From NCBI GenBank assembly GCA_020086605.1, contig JACBWW010000067.1, forward strand, positions 566,425 to 630,424: DNA of 64,000 nt. Reading direction: 5' to 3'. Numbering within the stretch: position 1 is the first letter of the stretch; each line of letters opens with the position of its first letter. Shown in pieces: positions 1-13,600 of the stretch. This DNA comes from Lanius collurio. Taxonomy: Eukaryota; Chordata; Aves; Passeriformes; Laniidae. Below the pieces are notes generated by a model. That model saw nothing but the letters and a program-made list of their open reading frames with translations, had not been told where the DNA came from and made no database searches. Made by a program: the position numbers and the translations under genes.

Positions 1-3000
1 TTGCTGTTGTTCCTCCAGTCACAGTTTGTTGTTTGTGAATGCTCTGAAACTCTCTGTGTCTTTGAATTCATCGAGCCTACCTAAGGGGGCAAATATCAGC
101 GTAGATGTAACTTCTTAAGCAGGCACAGCTAAACCTCAGGAGGGGCTTGGATCTTCTGAGATAACACCATGGAAGCACAAAGGGCTGGCACACACTAAGC
201 TGGGGTATCTTTATGCACCCACTGATTCATACCCCAGCAAATGAAATGATGGCATCAGGCGCTAATTTCCCCAGAAGTGAGAGTGCACTCACTGAAAATA
301 AAGATCGAAGGGAGGCTTAGTGCCATAACTTTCTCTGAATCAGAGTATATTGGAAGGACTGCACTATTCTCTCTCCTTGTGAAGCCATAATTAAGCAGTT
401 ACATCAATATTTGTTCTGAGATCATGGCCTCCGCAATTACGGGACTGTGTCATCTTGAAACACATGGACCATGACTGTGGGGAATATTAAGCAGTCCTCA
501 ATGACGTGAGATTTTAATCAAAGCCCACTGAAGTATTTGGGACTCTTTATACTGACTTGGATGGGTTTTAGATTGAGCTCTTGAAATCCAGCAAGTTTAG
601 GTAAATAGGCGTGAGTAACAAAATGTTTCTCAAAAGCTCATTTTGTCATCAACAAAAAAAACACACTGCAGATGCTCAAGATGCACAATTCAAGCAATTA
701 AAGCAGTTGTTGTTTTCTTTCTTTTAAACAGAGAAATTTTTCTCAAGAATACTGAAACTTTGAGGGTTCTATCAACTGTGAACAAAGCTGCCCCCACTTC
801 CCCATCCCTCTTCTGACTGAAAACTACTTTTTTGTTACTATTTAAGGTGAAGGGAGATACGCTGTTAGCACAGTTCGTGAAGACTTACTCCAAAGGGGAT
901 AACAACCTGAATGTACGGGTTAGACTGGAAGCCAGCATGTCATTGGCAAGCCAGCAGCCTGCTCCTCTAGTGTGGGCTCAAAATTATCCTGTGTGGTTGA
1001 ACTTTTATGCTTATTTTATTTTAAACATTCTCCTCAAACAACACTGACAGGCTAGAGAGGAGCCAAAATATCCTGCCTGAACACCTGCAAACTTTGGATC
1101 TGGAAGCACGTGGGGGGGTTGGTGCCAGCTCTCTGCTGGAGTGATGGATGGGACCGCAGTCACGGCTGCCGGGTTTTCAGGGGCTCGGGGCCGGGCCTGG
1201 CGCTGAACTTTGCCTTTTAGGAAAGGTCAGCTCCTTCCTGCCGTCCCACCACGCGCCAAGTGGTGGGATGAGCCAGGCGACGGGGACAAAGCGTCACACA
1301 GCACAATGAAGAGTGTTAATATGAGTAATTATTGCAGTATGTCACTGCACTATTTTAAGGCTGCTCGCTGCATGCCAAAGAGTGCTCTGGGCAGGGTTTT
1401 CATTACAAAATCCTGCCAAAACACTTCCTGAGGGGATCGTGATAAATATAGATAGCAGAGAGCCAGTCTGAATCCACTGCAGCGAATAGCAAGAGTGCAC
1501 ATGCCTTAGGGTCCTCAAGGCTCATAAAGCAGAAGATACTTGAGTTGGCTGAAGTCCCTGTATAATTCAGCTGACTCCAGTGAGGGATTTTCAGGTAGCC
1601 TTTTGATATGGTATATTAGACATGCTCAGGAATCAGCTCCCCCTACCAGTGCAGTGGGGGTCACTTTTATTTCAGGCCCTTGATTAACCATGACAGATCC
1701 CAGGCAGATGTTTTAGGACAACCACTTTTCTCTTTTGTTACACAGCTTCATTGTTGACCATCTGTAGAGCATTGCTCTTTGCCTCATGTCATGGCAGAAA
1801 CAAACAAAGAACAAAGGAAAAATGTCTGGCTGTTTTTAAACTCTCCCTTTATAGCATGACCGTTCCCAATTGCACATGCGTGCGAGAAGCACTGCTGCTG
1901 CTGGTTTTGCAGGCAGCTTTATGCTCTCTTTGCTGTCCCCAGGGCTGCCAGGTGTTGCATCCATAGTGTTGTCTGAGGACCACTTGAGTGACCCTGATTT
2001 TCATCTCCCAAGGCTGCCAGACCTTGAATTTCTACTCAGGCAGTGCAAAGCAGTGACTGCATTAGAGCACCTGTACACAGGGGTCTGAGCAGGGTCACCT
2101 CACCTGGACCAGCCAGCCCAGGAGCCCCAATGCTGCCGCAGTAGGGACCACTGCACAACAGTGACCCCATGCAGACAGCAAAGACTGTGATGGCTTTGGC
2201 TTCTCTGAGAACAATGCTCACATTCTGAAGCAAAATGGCACACCTTGTGGGATGGCCATGCATTTCCTAAAGGCTGGTTTTCACCAGCAATCCTACTGGA
2301 CAACAGCCAAAGCAGCCAGGCCAGGAGGTGTTTTGTGTCTCAGTGAGTAGCAGAGTTGGGGCACAGAGTGTCCCAACAGTGATGTGGGATTGAAGACATG
2401 ATGGACTGTACTGCTTCTGCTTGGAAGTCTGTAATCCTTCCTTCAGGCTCTGTCTCTTGGGGACTGGTGTAACTTGTTTCCCATGTTGTTGTCGGGTGGA
2501 GGCTGTTGCCAGAGTGTGAGATCGATGTTCTAGGTGCTTGCCCTGGACTTCAACTCCTGTTTGGCAGCAGCGTAGCCTCTGCTGGCCCCTGTCTTGCTCC
2601 AGACTCACTGACCAAGTCTGTCATGGAGTGTAACTTTTGGAGGTCTTCTGCACTTCATATGTTGCATATGGATTTGCTTTGAAACTTTCTCATCTCTGTG
2701 TCTGACAGACTACTCCATGGAATGTTACTCCAAGAGAGACCTGTGAGTCCTCAGCCTGGCCTCATAAGTTCCTGCAGCTCTTCTCCCAGCAGAAACCAAG
2801 GAGCTTGCTCAGCTGAAGAAGTCATGAGGAGCAGTGGGGAAAGCTAACAAAGGGGCCCCATTCCTCCCACAATCCAAAAGCCTTGTCCATTCAGAGACAG
2901 CAAAAAGCCCCTTCTGTAGTAATTCCCTGCTGCATTTTCCCTTCTCACCTAATTTTCTGCCATGTTCTGGCTCCTGGAACCACCTGAGAGAGCCCCAGGG

Positions 3001-5624
3001 CAGGCTATGTGGGCTTTTTTCTGCCATTCACCTTTTCTATTCCCCCGTTCTGACCAGCACATGCACAGAGCTCTTCCTGGTGTACACACAGGGAATGGCA
3101 ACATCACAGCAAGTTATTCCCACAGCTTCCAGAGAGTGTGGCCTGTTTCATATGCTCTTCCAGAAAATACCTCTGGGCTTTGAAACTAATTCTGCCATGA
3201 TGGCTCTAAATGCTCTAGGAGAAGTAAATTCCAGTCAACTCACTGAGAGGAGTGATGGTTCATAAGCAGTAAATGAACTTTGGTGTCGGTGTCTAATAGA
3301 CCCCATAGCTCTGAGGGCTGCAGAAAGACAGAAATCTCTTTTTTCTTTTAAGGTGTAAGGCTATCATAAATTCAAAATTGTCTATGCTAGATAAGGGGTG
3401 TATGTGTGTTATGTGGTTACTGATGTTTATTTTTTGTTATTCATGACATCAAATGGATCAAAGTCAAAGCCCTTTCTCTTATCTCTTGTATTATTACATC
3501 TGTAAAACAAACCCCAGACTGCCTTGTTAAAGTATGAGATGCTGATTTGCTCCTCAGTTTGTTTGTTACAGGGCAATGCAGACAAGGTATTCAGCAATAA
3601 CTCTGAACCTGCAGGAAAGGGTGTTCTAGTAAGGTGATGTCTCTTTGCAGCATCTGCACTGCTTTGGTTGTACAGCATACGAGTGACTATATAATAGGGA
3701 AAATGTCTACTCCAGCAGTTTTGTTCCTCACAGAGAACTCCCTGTACCTGCTGGGATGGCTGGATCCGTTGACTGCTACCTGCTCTATTTAATCATCTGT
3801 TTTTGTGAGTTCCAAGAGCTGGAAAACAGGAATAACAACATGTTTAGAGGTCTGATCCTTTCTCACGACCCACAAGGACTGTTTCCATCGCTCATTCCAA
3901 AGGGACAGTTGCAGGTAGTGGAAGTGGAAAAAGTTATGAGGAAAGATAACTGTGAAGGTTTGATTTGGACATGTTGATCTGAGCTAAAAACAACAACTAT
4001 TTCCACTTCCCACCCTCCCTGTCCCACTCTCATTGTTCCCACCCTCAGCAGACTGACCTGTGGCAGCATGTGAAGACACACTTCTCTGTAATGTGCATAG
4101 GACAAGTCATGTGAAAAGGGAAGATCAGGGATTCCCACCTTTTTTCCACCCTAACACTCTTCTTTTGGCTCTCTTCTCCTCTGTTCCACGCTTCAAAGGA
4201 GCTGTTCAAAAACTGGTGAGTTATTCCAAGCCCCAGAAGGTACCACCACAGCAATAAAAACAATACCAACTACGGCAGACAACATGCACCAAATAAAGTG
4301 CTGCCAGAGTAGCTCCTAGGACCTGTCATAATAGTGTCATTCCTATCCCATTTCCATTTTACCCCTTGTTTTTACACAACCAGATTAATGCAGGGGTGGA
4401 CCAGGTCTCAAGCACAGGGAAATGATTTTGGTAAGAAACCCTGATTGTCGCCAAAGGATGCTGGTGACCTTCAGACTTGCGTAGCTACTCAGTCTGTGAC
4501 TGAGAAGAAAAGTTTCTTGAATAGAAAATTCCAATAATTGACCTCATCAGTACAAAATTCATATTTTGTGGAGGGAAAAAAAGGCCCAACAGTAAAGAGC
4601 TGCAATCAGAAAGCACAACCTTGAACTGTGACCAAATGGGAATTGGAAAAACCTGGAAGTTACAAATGAATGTCACATTTTTCCCTTACACAAAATGTAG
4701 AGTTGTCCCTAGAGACTAGTGATTTGTCTTTACTTCACAAAGCTTACAGCAGCAGACCCCAGTGCTGCATTCTTGAGCATTTTGATTTGTGGGGCCTACA
4801 TTTTTCCCAGCAGCACAACTCTCATAGTTAATCCAATCCTCCTGCCAGCACACCCAGTTCTCTCTGCCTTGTCCTGCACCCCTGCAGATCCTCCAAGGCC
4901 CTTGGGGACCTGCAAATGACAGGGTAAATTGCTCTGTCCTCCAGCTCTGAGTCAGCACCCCAGTTTGAGGGTTCTTTTGTAACCTGCACAGACTGAATGG
5001 AACTTTGGATTATGTTAGAGAAGGTGGTGCTCTGCCTCCATCGTCACCTGCCTAGGAGAACCATGTATTGCTTAAGAGTGGCAAGAAGGGAAGCAGCAAC
5101 TGCTGTCATGGCTCAGCATTCTGAAAACTCCCCAGGGGCAGAGAGCTCCTCCCCAAGCAGAGTTCAAACTATGCTTGAAATGTCTTTTTTTATTATTATT
5201 AATTAAAAAATACTGTTCTGATCTGCCTTTGGTACCGCACAGATTCCCTACAGGCTGAGCAGATTCTATCCAACTGAAACACATGTTCAACAGCAAGTAC
5301 ATGCCCTGCCAGTGATTTAAGCAAAATGCCTAGTGAATCTGTCTGTGTGGGAGCTGATTTGGTGCAGACAAGCCTGGAGCCCGTCTGAGAGCTCAGGGTC
5401 CATTTGTGGAGTCGCTGTTACACTGGCTTGGTCACAGCCACTCATCTCTCTGCACCATCCTGATACACATCCAAGCACAGCACAGGAGAGTTTCCCCTAA
5501 GCCAGGTAGCTCTTGCTGCTGGGAACAACTAGTTTGAAACCCCACGCCTGACCAGCTTAACCAAGACCCTTCATGTCTGAGAGTGCTGGTGACCCAGAAC
5601 TAGGCTGAGCTCCCATGGAAACAA
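1..5624. other. Non-coding stretch, no gene recognised
   Basis: No open frame here exceeds about 145 codons and none resembles a known protein. Splice-like signals occur only at chance frequency. The one notable local feature is a small GC-rich patch at about 1,110-1,300 with several CpG dinucleotides, described separately. The base composition is ordinary for avian intergenic or intronic DNA. I did not recognise a transposable element in it, though old decayed copies could be missed by eye. Confidence 0.6.
1110..1300. other. Small GC-rich, CpG-containing patch
   Basis: Within an otherwise CpG-poor region, this stretch carries CpGs in cacgtggg, gaccgcag, cacggctgccggg, ggctcggggccgggcctggcgctg, cacgcgcc and ggcgacgggg. 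It also has an acceptor-like ctttgccttttag at about 1,208-1,220. It is much shorter and weaker than the island at 26.2 kb. It could be a minor promoter, an unrecognised exon, or a decayed GC-rich repeat. No frame in it looks like a known protein. Confidence 0.3.
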
Positions 5625-5745
5625 AGCCAGTGACCTGCTGCAGTTCTTGGCTGAGTGATGTAACTTCTCAGCAATTTGGTTTCCCCAATTGTAAAACTTA
5701 AATAAAAACTTTGAGGTGTTTTCTGACAAAGAGCTGTAAAAGTCT
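5625..5745 (-). repeat. MIR-like SINE remnant
   Basis: Read on the plus strand, the order is a ttggctgagtgatgtaactt block, then ctcagcaatttggtttcccc, then attgtaaaa, then gaggtgtt and gagctgtaaaagt. This is the order found in the reverse complement of the MIR/CORE-SINE middle: TTGGGCAAGT-CACTTAACCTCT, CTCAGTTTCC, ATCTGTAAAA and a GAGG-TGTTGTGAGG-like block. The copy is heavily diverged, as expected for an ancient amniote SINE in a bird. Recognition is from memory of the consensus; a RepeatMasker hit to MIR would settle it. Confidence 0.55.
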
Positions 5746-6918
5746 ATGGAACTTTGACTCCCTCTGCTCCAACACAGAATAACCCACTTCAGTTAACTAT
5801 ATCACATTTTAAGGTTTAGTCAATATTTGTATACATACAGGAACGTATTAAACACTGTGTACCTGCTAGGAAGTTTTACCTCACTTTTTTTCTTACTTGT
5901 GATTCTTTAGATTTTTTTCTCTCTTTTCTCCTTTCCCCTTTTGCACAGTAGTAAGCATAGAGAAGGTATAGGAAGGGCAGAAGAGTAGCAGCAGAGCCTG
6001 TGAATAATTTCAGCTCTTCATCTGCTGGGGTGATCCTTGTGAAACTCACATGCAAGTGAATGGTTCCCTAAACCTCAGAGAATTTAAGAGTGCAGAATCA
6101 CCTAATAAGGAGCCAGGTTCAGGAGTTGCTGGTCATAGAAACATCCTCTTTGCAAGGAACTTTCTAACCAAAGTCTGCTACCAGTGGGTTACTTTTATCC
6201 CTTCCTCATTTCACTTCAGTAAATTGTTGTCAAGAGTCATACTAACAATCAAACCCCAGGTGAACCCACAGCTCCTGCCCTGTTCTGCTCAGGGTTTCAC
6301 TTCTTTTGATCTCTCTGGGGAAGCAGCCTAGCTACAGTCCACATGTTTTTCTTTACAGCAACAGAAACTGGTGAGCACTTTGTTCAGCACAGTGATGGTA
6401 AAGGGCAAAGTCAAAGCAAATTTGGCTTTGTCTGTTGTGGAAACACCAGACAGGGGTGAGGTTCCTCACAGGGATGGGTAGGAAGGGCTGCACAAAACAG
6501 TGTCAGATCCTGGATGGCTCTGGCAGTTTGGCCAGTGCAGTGATCAGCTCTGTGGGTACTACTGCTGGGGAAACTTCAAAGGCCATGCTTCCAGACAGAT
6601 GGGGATCTGAGCAGTCATTAGGTAACTAACTTTGCTGGCATCCTTTAGAGACTGGGAGAAGGACATTGCTCCAAACACATACCCCAACATACACAGCCTT
6701 TGACAGAGCAGAGATGCTGCCAGGAAGTTCCTCAGCAATACCAAATTGCATGCCCAAAGCTAAGTGCCTACACCTGTATTGAAGGACTCTGTAGTCAACC
6801 AGCAGCCTGTTCATCAGAAACATTGAGTGCCTATTACTTTTATTGTCTTCAGTAAGACATAAATTTTCCTAAAACGAAGCAAAGGAAGTCAGAAAAGAGA
6901 AATTGTGTAATGCACATA
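5746..6918. other. Non-coding stretch, no gene recognised
   Basis: The sequence contains T-rich tracts around 5,880-5,945 and otherwise mixed composition. No recognisable protein frame, RNA gene or repeat was seen. Confidence 0.55.
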
Positions 6919-7683
6919 TCCATAGAATCACAGAAGACTTGGAGTTGGAAGAGATCTATAAAAGTCACTTCCAACCCCACCACAATAAGCAGGAACATCT
7001 TCAATTAGGTGAGATTCCTCAGAGCTCCATCCAACCTGTTCTTGAATGTTACCAAGGATGGAGCCTTTACCACCCCTCTGGACAACCTGTTACCATGGTT
7101 CACCACTCTCATTGTAAAATTATTCTTCATTTTCTCTAAACAGAATGACTCCCTTTTAAATTTAAAACCATTAACCCCCATTCTGCTGAGACAGGCCCTG
7201 CTAAAAAGCCCGTCCCCATCTTTCTTGTAAGCCCTCTTTAGGTACTGGAAGTTGCTATAAGGTCTCTATCAAACCTTCTCTTCTCCAGGCAGAACAACCC
7301 CAGCTCTCTCAGCCTGTCTTCATAGCAGAGGTGGTCCAACCCTCTGGGCATCTTCGTGGCCTCCTCTGGACTGACTCCAACAGGGCCATGTCCTTGTTAT
7401 GTTGGGGCCCCAGAGCTGAATGAAGCACTCCAGGTGGGGTTTCACTAGAGTGGAGAAGACAGGGAGAATTACGCCCTTGAGCTGCTGGCCATGCTGCTTT
7501 GAATGCAGCCCAGGATGCAGCTGGTTTTCAGGGCTGTGACTTCACATTGCTGGTTGAAGTCCAATTTTTTGTCCATCAGAAACCACAAGTCCTTCTTGAC
7601 AGGGCTGCCTTCAATTCCTTCATCCCCCAGCCTGGATTGATACCAGGCATTGCCCTGACCCAGGTGCAGGAGTTTGCACTTTT
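6919..7683 (-). mobile_element. CR1 LINE, 5'-truncated copy
   Basis: The left end reads ccatagaatcacagaa, the reverse complement of the CR1 3'-terminal ATTCTATG-type repeat. It is followed by ggagttggaagagatctata...cacttccaaccc, the reverse complement of the GGTCCCTTCCAACCC end of CR1. Further matches include tctccaggcagaacaaccccagctctctcagcctgtcttcatagcag, ctctgggcatcttcgtggcctcctctggac, gccccagagctgaatgaagcactccaggtggggtttcac and gaccaggtgcagg-like sequence ending in gtttgcactt near 7,681. CR1 is the dominant avian non-LTR retrotransposon. It inserts without clear target duplications and is usually truncated at its 5' end, as here. Only the 3' part is present and no intact reverse transcriptase frame remains. 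The right boundary is approximate. Confidence 0.93.
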
Positions 7684-10600
7684 TTCAGTGGCCAGCATGC
7701 AGGGTTGCCATTCCCCCTGCCCGGCCTTGTGTGCAAGCCTGAGTGCCCCTGCAGCTCGTGCAGTGGGAGTGAGGCCAAAGCTCATTGCTCGTGGATGCTT
7801 GTGGGATCTTGGTCCAGTATGCTCTCACTGCACACTGGCAGCCTGCTCCAGCTGCAAACAGGTACTGATTGTGGTGGCCAAAGGCTTTCCCTTTCCTTAA
7901 GGGGTTTTGGTAAAAAAGTCTGTGATGGTTTTTTCCAGTCACGATGGGTATTCCTGGTATACTCAACCTGTTCCTCTGCCATCCTGCATAGTCACATTCA
8001 TTGGTTTGAACTTGGCCTTAGGTGCATTTCAGATTTCTTTTCTACAGCTGTGTTTTTCCCGTCCACTGGTAGCTATCATATCCCTTCACCTTCTGCCATG
8101 GGCTCTGCCTTCTGCAGTCTGGCCCTTGCCTAATCAAGGGAGACAGCTTTCCTGTTGTTACTGTTGAAGCTGCAATAAATAGCATATCCATTTCTCCATT
8201 TATCTGCTTTTTGAAACCTAGCCTGTAATGCCAGCAATAATTACTCTGTTTCTATATTTAGAGATCATCAGCACCTCATGAATATCAAATTGTACTGTTA
8301 TTATCTCTGTACAATATGGGCCAGTCTCCTATCAGTGTAAACATTTATAACAGTGATTATCAGTAGGACTGCTAGAGATCCCAAAATAGACAAGACTGAA
8401 CAGGAGTCTGCCTTTATTTGTTTACTGGAGGAGGCAGGGAGAGAGGCAGAAGAGCCAGCTGAAGCACAGAGCCCATCTAGCACCAGTGTGGGAAGGCTGG
8501 TATGTGGGGAACTGCACCTGCTGGGACCATTAGGAGCAAGTGTGGAGAGTCTGCTGAGCCCAAGCACCATCTTAAATCCTTGGAATTAGGTTTCCATCTG
8601 CACAAACATCCTGCCCCACAAGAAAATTCCCCAGAACACTTCCTAAGGGTATGTTTTTAGTGTCTTCATTTGTCCAGAAGGTGATGTTTAGAGCTGTAGT
8701 CTGACTGGCTGGGTAAATCATAGAAACAATTTCCAAATTATGGATTCAACTAATTTTGCTGTCAGTATCAGCTCACCAAGGGGAAATGGTTGATGTGTCA
8801 TCTTCTGTGGCGCTGAATGGCCTCATCTGAAGGTGTCTGCCCCTCCCCAGGCAGTGCTTGCTGTTGGCTTGAAATAAAACTGTGCTCTGAGCTCAGGAAA
8901 ATGGCAGGATGCACAGACAGGAGGGTGGAGAGAAGCTGCTGGTAAATGTTAAGGGCATGGGTGAATGCCAGTGGGTTTTTGCACTTGCTAACTTGTTTGT
9001 TTGGGTTTTTTTTGTTTTGATGGACATGCCACATTGCATTGAGAAGGGCTGATCTAAACCTCTGTCAAACAGCTGAAGCTCAGTGATCTGGCTGCCTCCT
9101 GAGAGACCTTTCCCCTGCTCTGAATCTCCAGGAGGCTTCCAAGGAATGGTCACTCACCATCATCATCTTTCAGAGCTGTCAAGATGCTTCAGTAGCTCAG
9201 CTCTTGGCATAGTTTTCCAGCCCTTGCAAGCTCTGCTGTGGCCCTGGCCATGTGTAGAGTTTTCCATGCAGATCCATATCCCCGCACCTCAAAGGCTTTA
9301 CTACCATCGATGACTACAGTGCTTAATACAATTACCTTTTCCTTTCCCTCGTTTTTCCCAAGAGTTACTGCTCCTGAGTGTTTACTTTGCAGCTCCATGG
9401 GCCACCTGGACATGGCTAGGCAGAGCCACCTCCTGGCAGGACAGTAAGGAAAGCTCCCAACCTGCTGGCCCAGTACTTGCCACTGCACAAACATTTGGCC
9501 ACCATCAATGGCATGTCTGCAGCCTGAGAGAGTTGAGTTACAGCTCAGTACCCAGCTCTTCCCACCCATAAAGGGTCTATCTGTGCTTCGTAGCAGCTGT
9601 TTTGTATTTAAAGTGAGGGTGCTATAGTGCAGGTAAGAGAAAACTACTGGCACTTGGAAGGAGTTGGGCAGGAAAGTGAGTGTATGACTCAAGTCTGGGC
9701 AGGTGTGCTGCTTGGAGACAGGGCTGGAGGCACTGAGGGACACCAGGAAAGTGATAAAACCTTGTGAACACAGTGGATGCTGTGCAAATCCAGGTCCTGC
9801 TCTCCCACACTATTTTGCCTCAAGACAACAGTATATCCCCACCTAGGCACATCCTTTAGATTCTAGCTGAAAACATTTTAGTGACACTAAAACCAAGCCC
9901 TAGAATCATGTTTTCTATTCTGAATAGAAAAAGTTAGTGAATAAAGCTGGATTCTTATCAATTCCTCATCCCTGAAAGTGCTGTAATACACCACTCGACA
10001 GTTTCTGTCCTAGCTAATTTCTAGAATCAGCTCTCTTTCAGAGAAACCGCTGCCAGAAGAGGACATGACTAAGCAAGAGAGGAAACTCAACTGTAGCAAA
10101 ATGTGAGTGAAACAGAAAATAATCACTGAGTAAACTAGTACTTGTCGGTTCAGCAGGGAAACAAATCTAGATCATTCTCTGCAGCTTTGGAGAGACCTCG
10201 CTGGCTCTTGCACAGCTGGCTTGGAGAGGCAAGCAGAATACAAAACAGGAGTTAAGGGAGCCAGGGCTGTACACAGCACCTCGCACTTTCATCTCTTGCA
10301 CAAGGGGACACATCCTTCTGACAAGAGAGCTCTTGTACACGTTTGTGCTGCGAGAATGCTGTCTATGTTTGGTTTGGAAAAGCTATGCTTGCTTAACAAA
10401 ACCTGAATTTATCCCTCTAATCCTTCCCTGCATCTCCATGGCCAGATTGGAGCAGCCTGTGGAAAAAATTCCTGTCTATTTTCAGAAATAGATAAAAGCA
10501 TTCAGATTACAGAGTGCAAATCTCATCTCAAAATGGCTGGAAAAATCCATTCAGCGCCACTGTCACTGACCCTGACAACCTCTCCAAGTAATGAATTTCA

Positions 10601-13600
10601 GTTGCCTGTGTGTCTCCCCCATGCTGCCTCCTTCTCCTCCTGCCGCCACTGCTGGAACTGCCCGCTCTCCCAGCATCTGCAAAATGTCAGCCTTGAGTCC
10701 CACTGTTTATCCCACAGGGAGCAGGGAGGGAAGTGTTATGTAAAAGAGCCGAGTGTGGAAATTATTATTGATCTCACTGCTTGAAGCCACTGGTGGGATC
10801 TTTTCAGTCCCGTGTCCATGCTCACAAATTTTGGCAGAGCACTTATGTGCCAAGGAAGAAGGGCACAAAGGTAAAAGTGCTGGGAATCTGCCTCATTGCC
10901 CACATTCATCCCAGGGCTCTGCTCTCTGCCTGGAGCTGGGTACGGTGTCATCCCTTCCACCACCAGGAGATCCCAGAGCAAATGAGCCTTTAGCATCACT
11001 TATTAGATCATGAGATGGAAGATTCCATGGAGGAGATTACTACTCATTTAGAGGGATTGTGTGCTTTAGGCAGCCCCTGAGGCTTGATGAACTCCTGCTC
11101 ATAGTGGATTAGATGCCCTGTTAGCAAGTAAAATATTAAAGACAACAGCAGCAAGCTTACATGTCTCTCATATTTTGCTTATGGATTAGGGTCTTTGTAA
11201 TTAATACCAAGGAAGAAGGCACCCAGATGGACTGTGGCTTTCGAAAGATTAACCTTGATGGAATTTCTTTTTTTAATTTAAAACTTTATTAGTCTTTCTG
11301 TGATGTTCAGAGCAGACCTGGGATGCTGACAGCTTTGTGCCTGGCTCATCAATTGTCCAACAAGAATCCTGTGGTCCTCCCTTGGGATTCACACAGCTGA
11401 AAATCACCACACTTGTGTTCCCTCTGACAAAATTAGGCTGAATCCTGGGAGGTTCTGAACAAACCATTTTCAGAGCTGAGGATGCTTCAAATGTCTCTCC
11501 TTCTGATTCAGGATGATGAGCAGGATATGAAAATCTACAAAAGCAGTGTGCAGCAAAAAAGAGATGTTGGAGAGATCACCAGCTCTGATGATGAGTACCT
11601 GGTTTAGGGCAACACCGTGGGTGTTGCTCCTAGCACTGCTAATCTTTCAGGACCTTTGGGAATCAGCTCACTTCACTAGAAAACTTATAAATATGTCCAC
11701 TTTGCAACAGTGACAGGAGGCTTTGTTGTTGCCTATCTAGAGTGGACAGAGAGAAGCACAGAAATGAGTGAAACGCGTGAAGAGGAGACAAGGTACTTAA
11801 ATGACTTCCAAATACTTTGAGGTCTTTGATTGCAAGGTAGCAGGTGCAATACAAGCAAAAATTCTGCATTTATTGCTCATGCATGTTCACAGCTGCATTT
11901 CTCTCTGTGTGCACACACATGAATGTGTATTTGCATGCATGTCCTTTGAAGCCCGAACAAAGCTCAGCTGAGTATGCAAGTGCAGAAAACTGGGCAGCAT
12001 GTAGGTATCTACAGATATATATATACCTTGCACATGGAGTACAAGTGCCAAAACACACTGGAAAGCACAGCACACATATTACAGTCTGCCTGAAAGTCTA
12101 ATGCTAAGATCAGAATTTGTTTTATTCCACTGCCTTATTTTTAAAGCCTAGAGAAATACTCACACTAGCCAAAACAATCTGACTCTTGAGCTCAACTTTG
12201 GTATTTTCCACAATTTTCAACCAGCTGTCAGGTGAAACTTTCAGCAATTGTAAATGGCTGTTGGAATTTCTAGAAATCTTCTAACTGCACCATTTTAAAG
12301 AACTGCTAAATGGTTCTTCTTTTTAAGATATTATAAACACTTTCTATCATCTCAAACAAAGCCAATATTGTTTTTGAAAACCATATGTCTGAAGCAAAGG
12401 GTGTAACTTCATTATTTCAGATAATGGTGAAAAACAAGGATATCACAGGAAAGGTCATTATTGCCTATAAAGCTTAATGAATTTAGTACTTCTTAAAGTA
12501 GTCATGAAGGGATACATATTGATTCAAGGTTATTGGATCTATATTTATGGAATACATAAGCCTGACCTATATTGATATATAAAAATGAAGGTGTTAATGA
12601 GAAAGTAGTTCCAAATTGCAGGTTATAACAAATTTGTTTTAAATATCTTCAGAAAATCTGGAGGTGTTTCTGTTGTGATCATGAGTCTGAGAACTACAGC
12701 AATGCCTTCTCCAAGCGAAAATCCAACTTGTTAAGAGAAAATGATTGTGGAAATCCAGTAAAAGGTTCAACTCTGACCCATTTGGAAGACAAAAAAAGCC
12801 CATGATATCCTGTTGGTTCATCAGGGAGTCGTACTTATCACTGAATTGTTGCAGCTAGACAGAACACAGGTATTTATATATTCTGTATGATCCAAGTGCT
12901 TAAAATTGCTTTCAACTGTTGACTTCACTGGAGATGAATGAAAGACATTAATAGGACTGCTGCAATCCAGCCTCTTCCAGCATTGTGTAATGGCCCCAGG
13001 AATATCTCCTGTGTACATCATTCTCATCCGTTCCAGGAGTTCCCATGGCATTGTGCAAACCCCACAGCAGAGAGGTCACTGCAGTTCCTGCTGCCAAGCT
13101 CCCCCACCAGCTGCTGCCAGCTGATGGCTGATCTGCAGGAAAACAGCTCTATGGCACAGGCTCGTGGGGCCACTTGGATGGGTGCCTTCTGGAACAAAGA
13201 AAAAGAGGAGAGGGGAAGGAATGGAAAAAAGAAGAGAGAACTAAAATGAAATGCATGGATATGGGTGGGAAAATAAGTTCTGTTCCTCGCCAAGGCTGTC
13301 CAGGAAGATTCTCTTACCTGTGTCCATGTCACACGATGTGTTTGGCTAGCCAAGAGGACAGCTGGATATGTTATCCAAACACCAAATAATGCTCTTCACT
13401 GCTCCATTGGGACACCGACCAGTCAACACAGCTTCCCCCTGTGATGGAGGCAGAGAAAAGTGAATCTGCCAGGAAAAATGCCCATGGACAATTCATGTTG
13501 CCATCTTTGCTTCTGCTTGGAAAATCGTTATCTTTTCCATGTAAGTTTCCTCCTTTATTACCCCAATTCCTGTTTCTTGCTCTGCATTCAAAGCTACGTA

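Noticed and set aside
9189..9743. 184-codon minus-strand frame
   Set aside because: A few frames of this length are expected by chance in 64 kb on six frames. No domain, no splice context, no recognisable homology.
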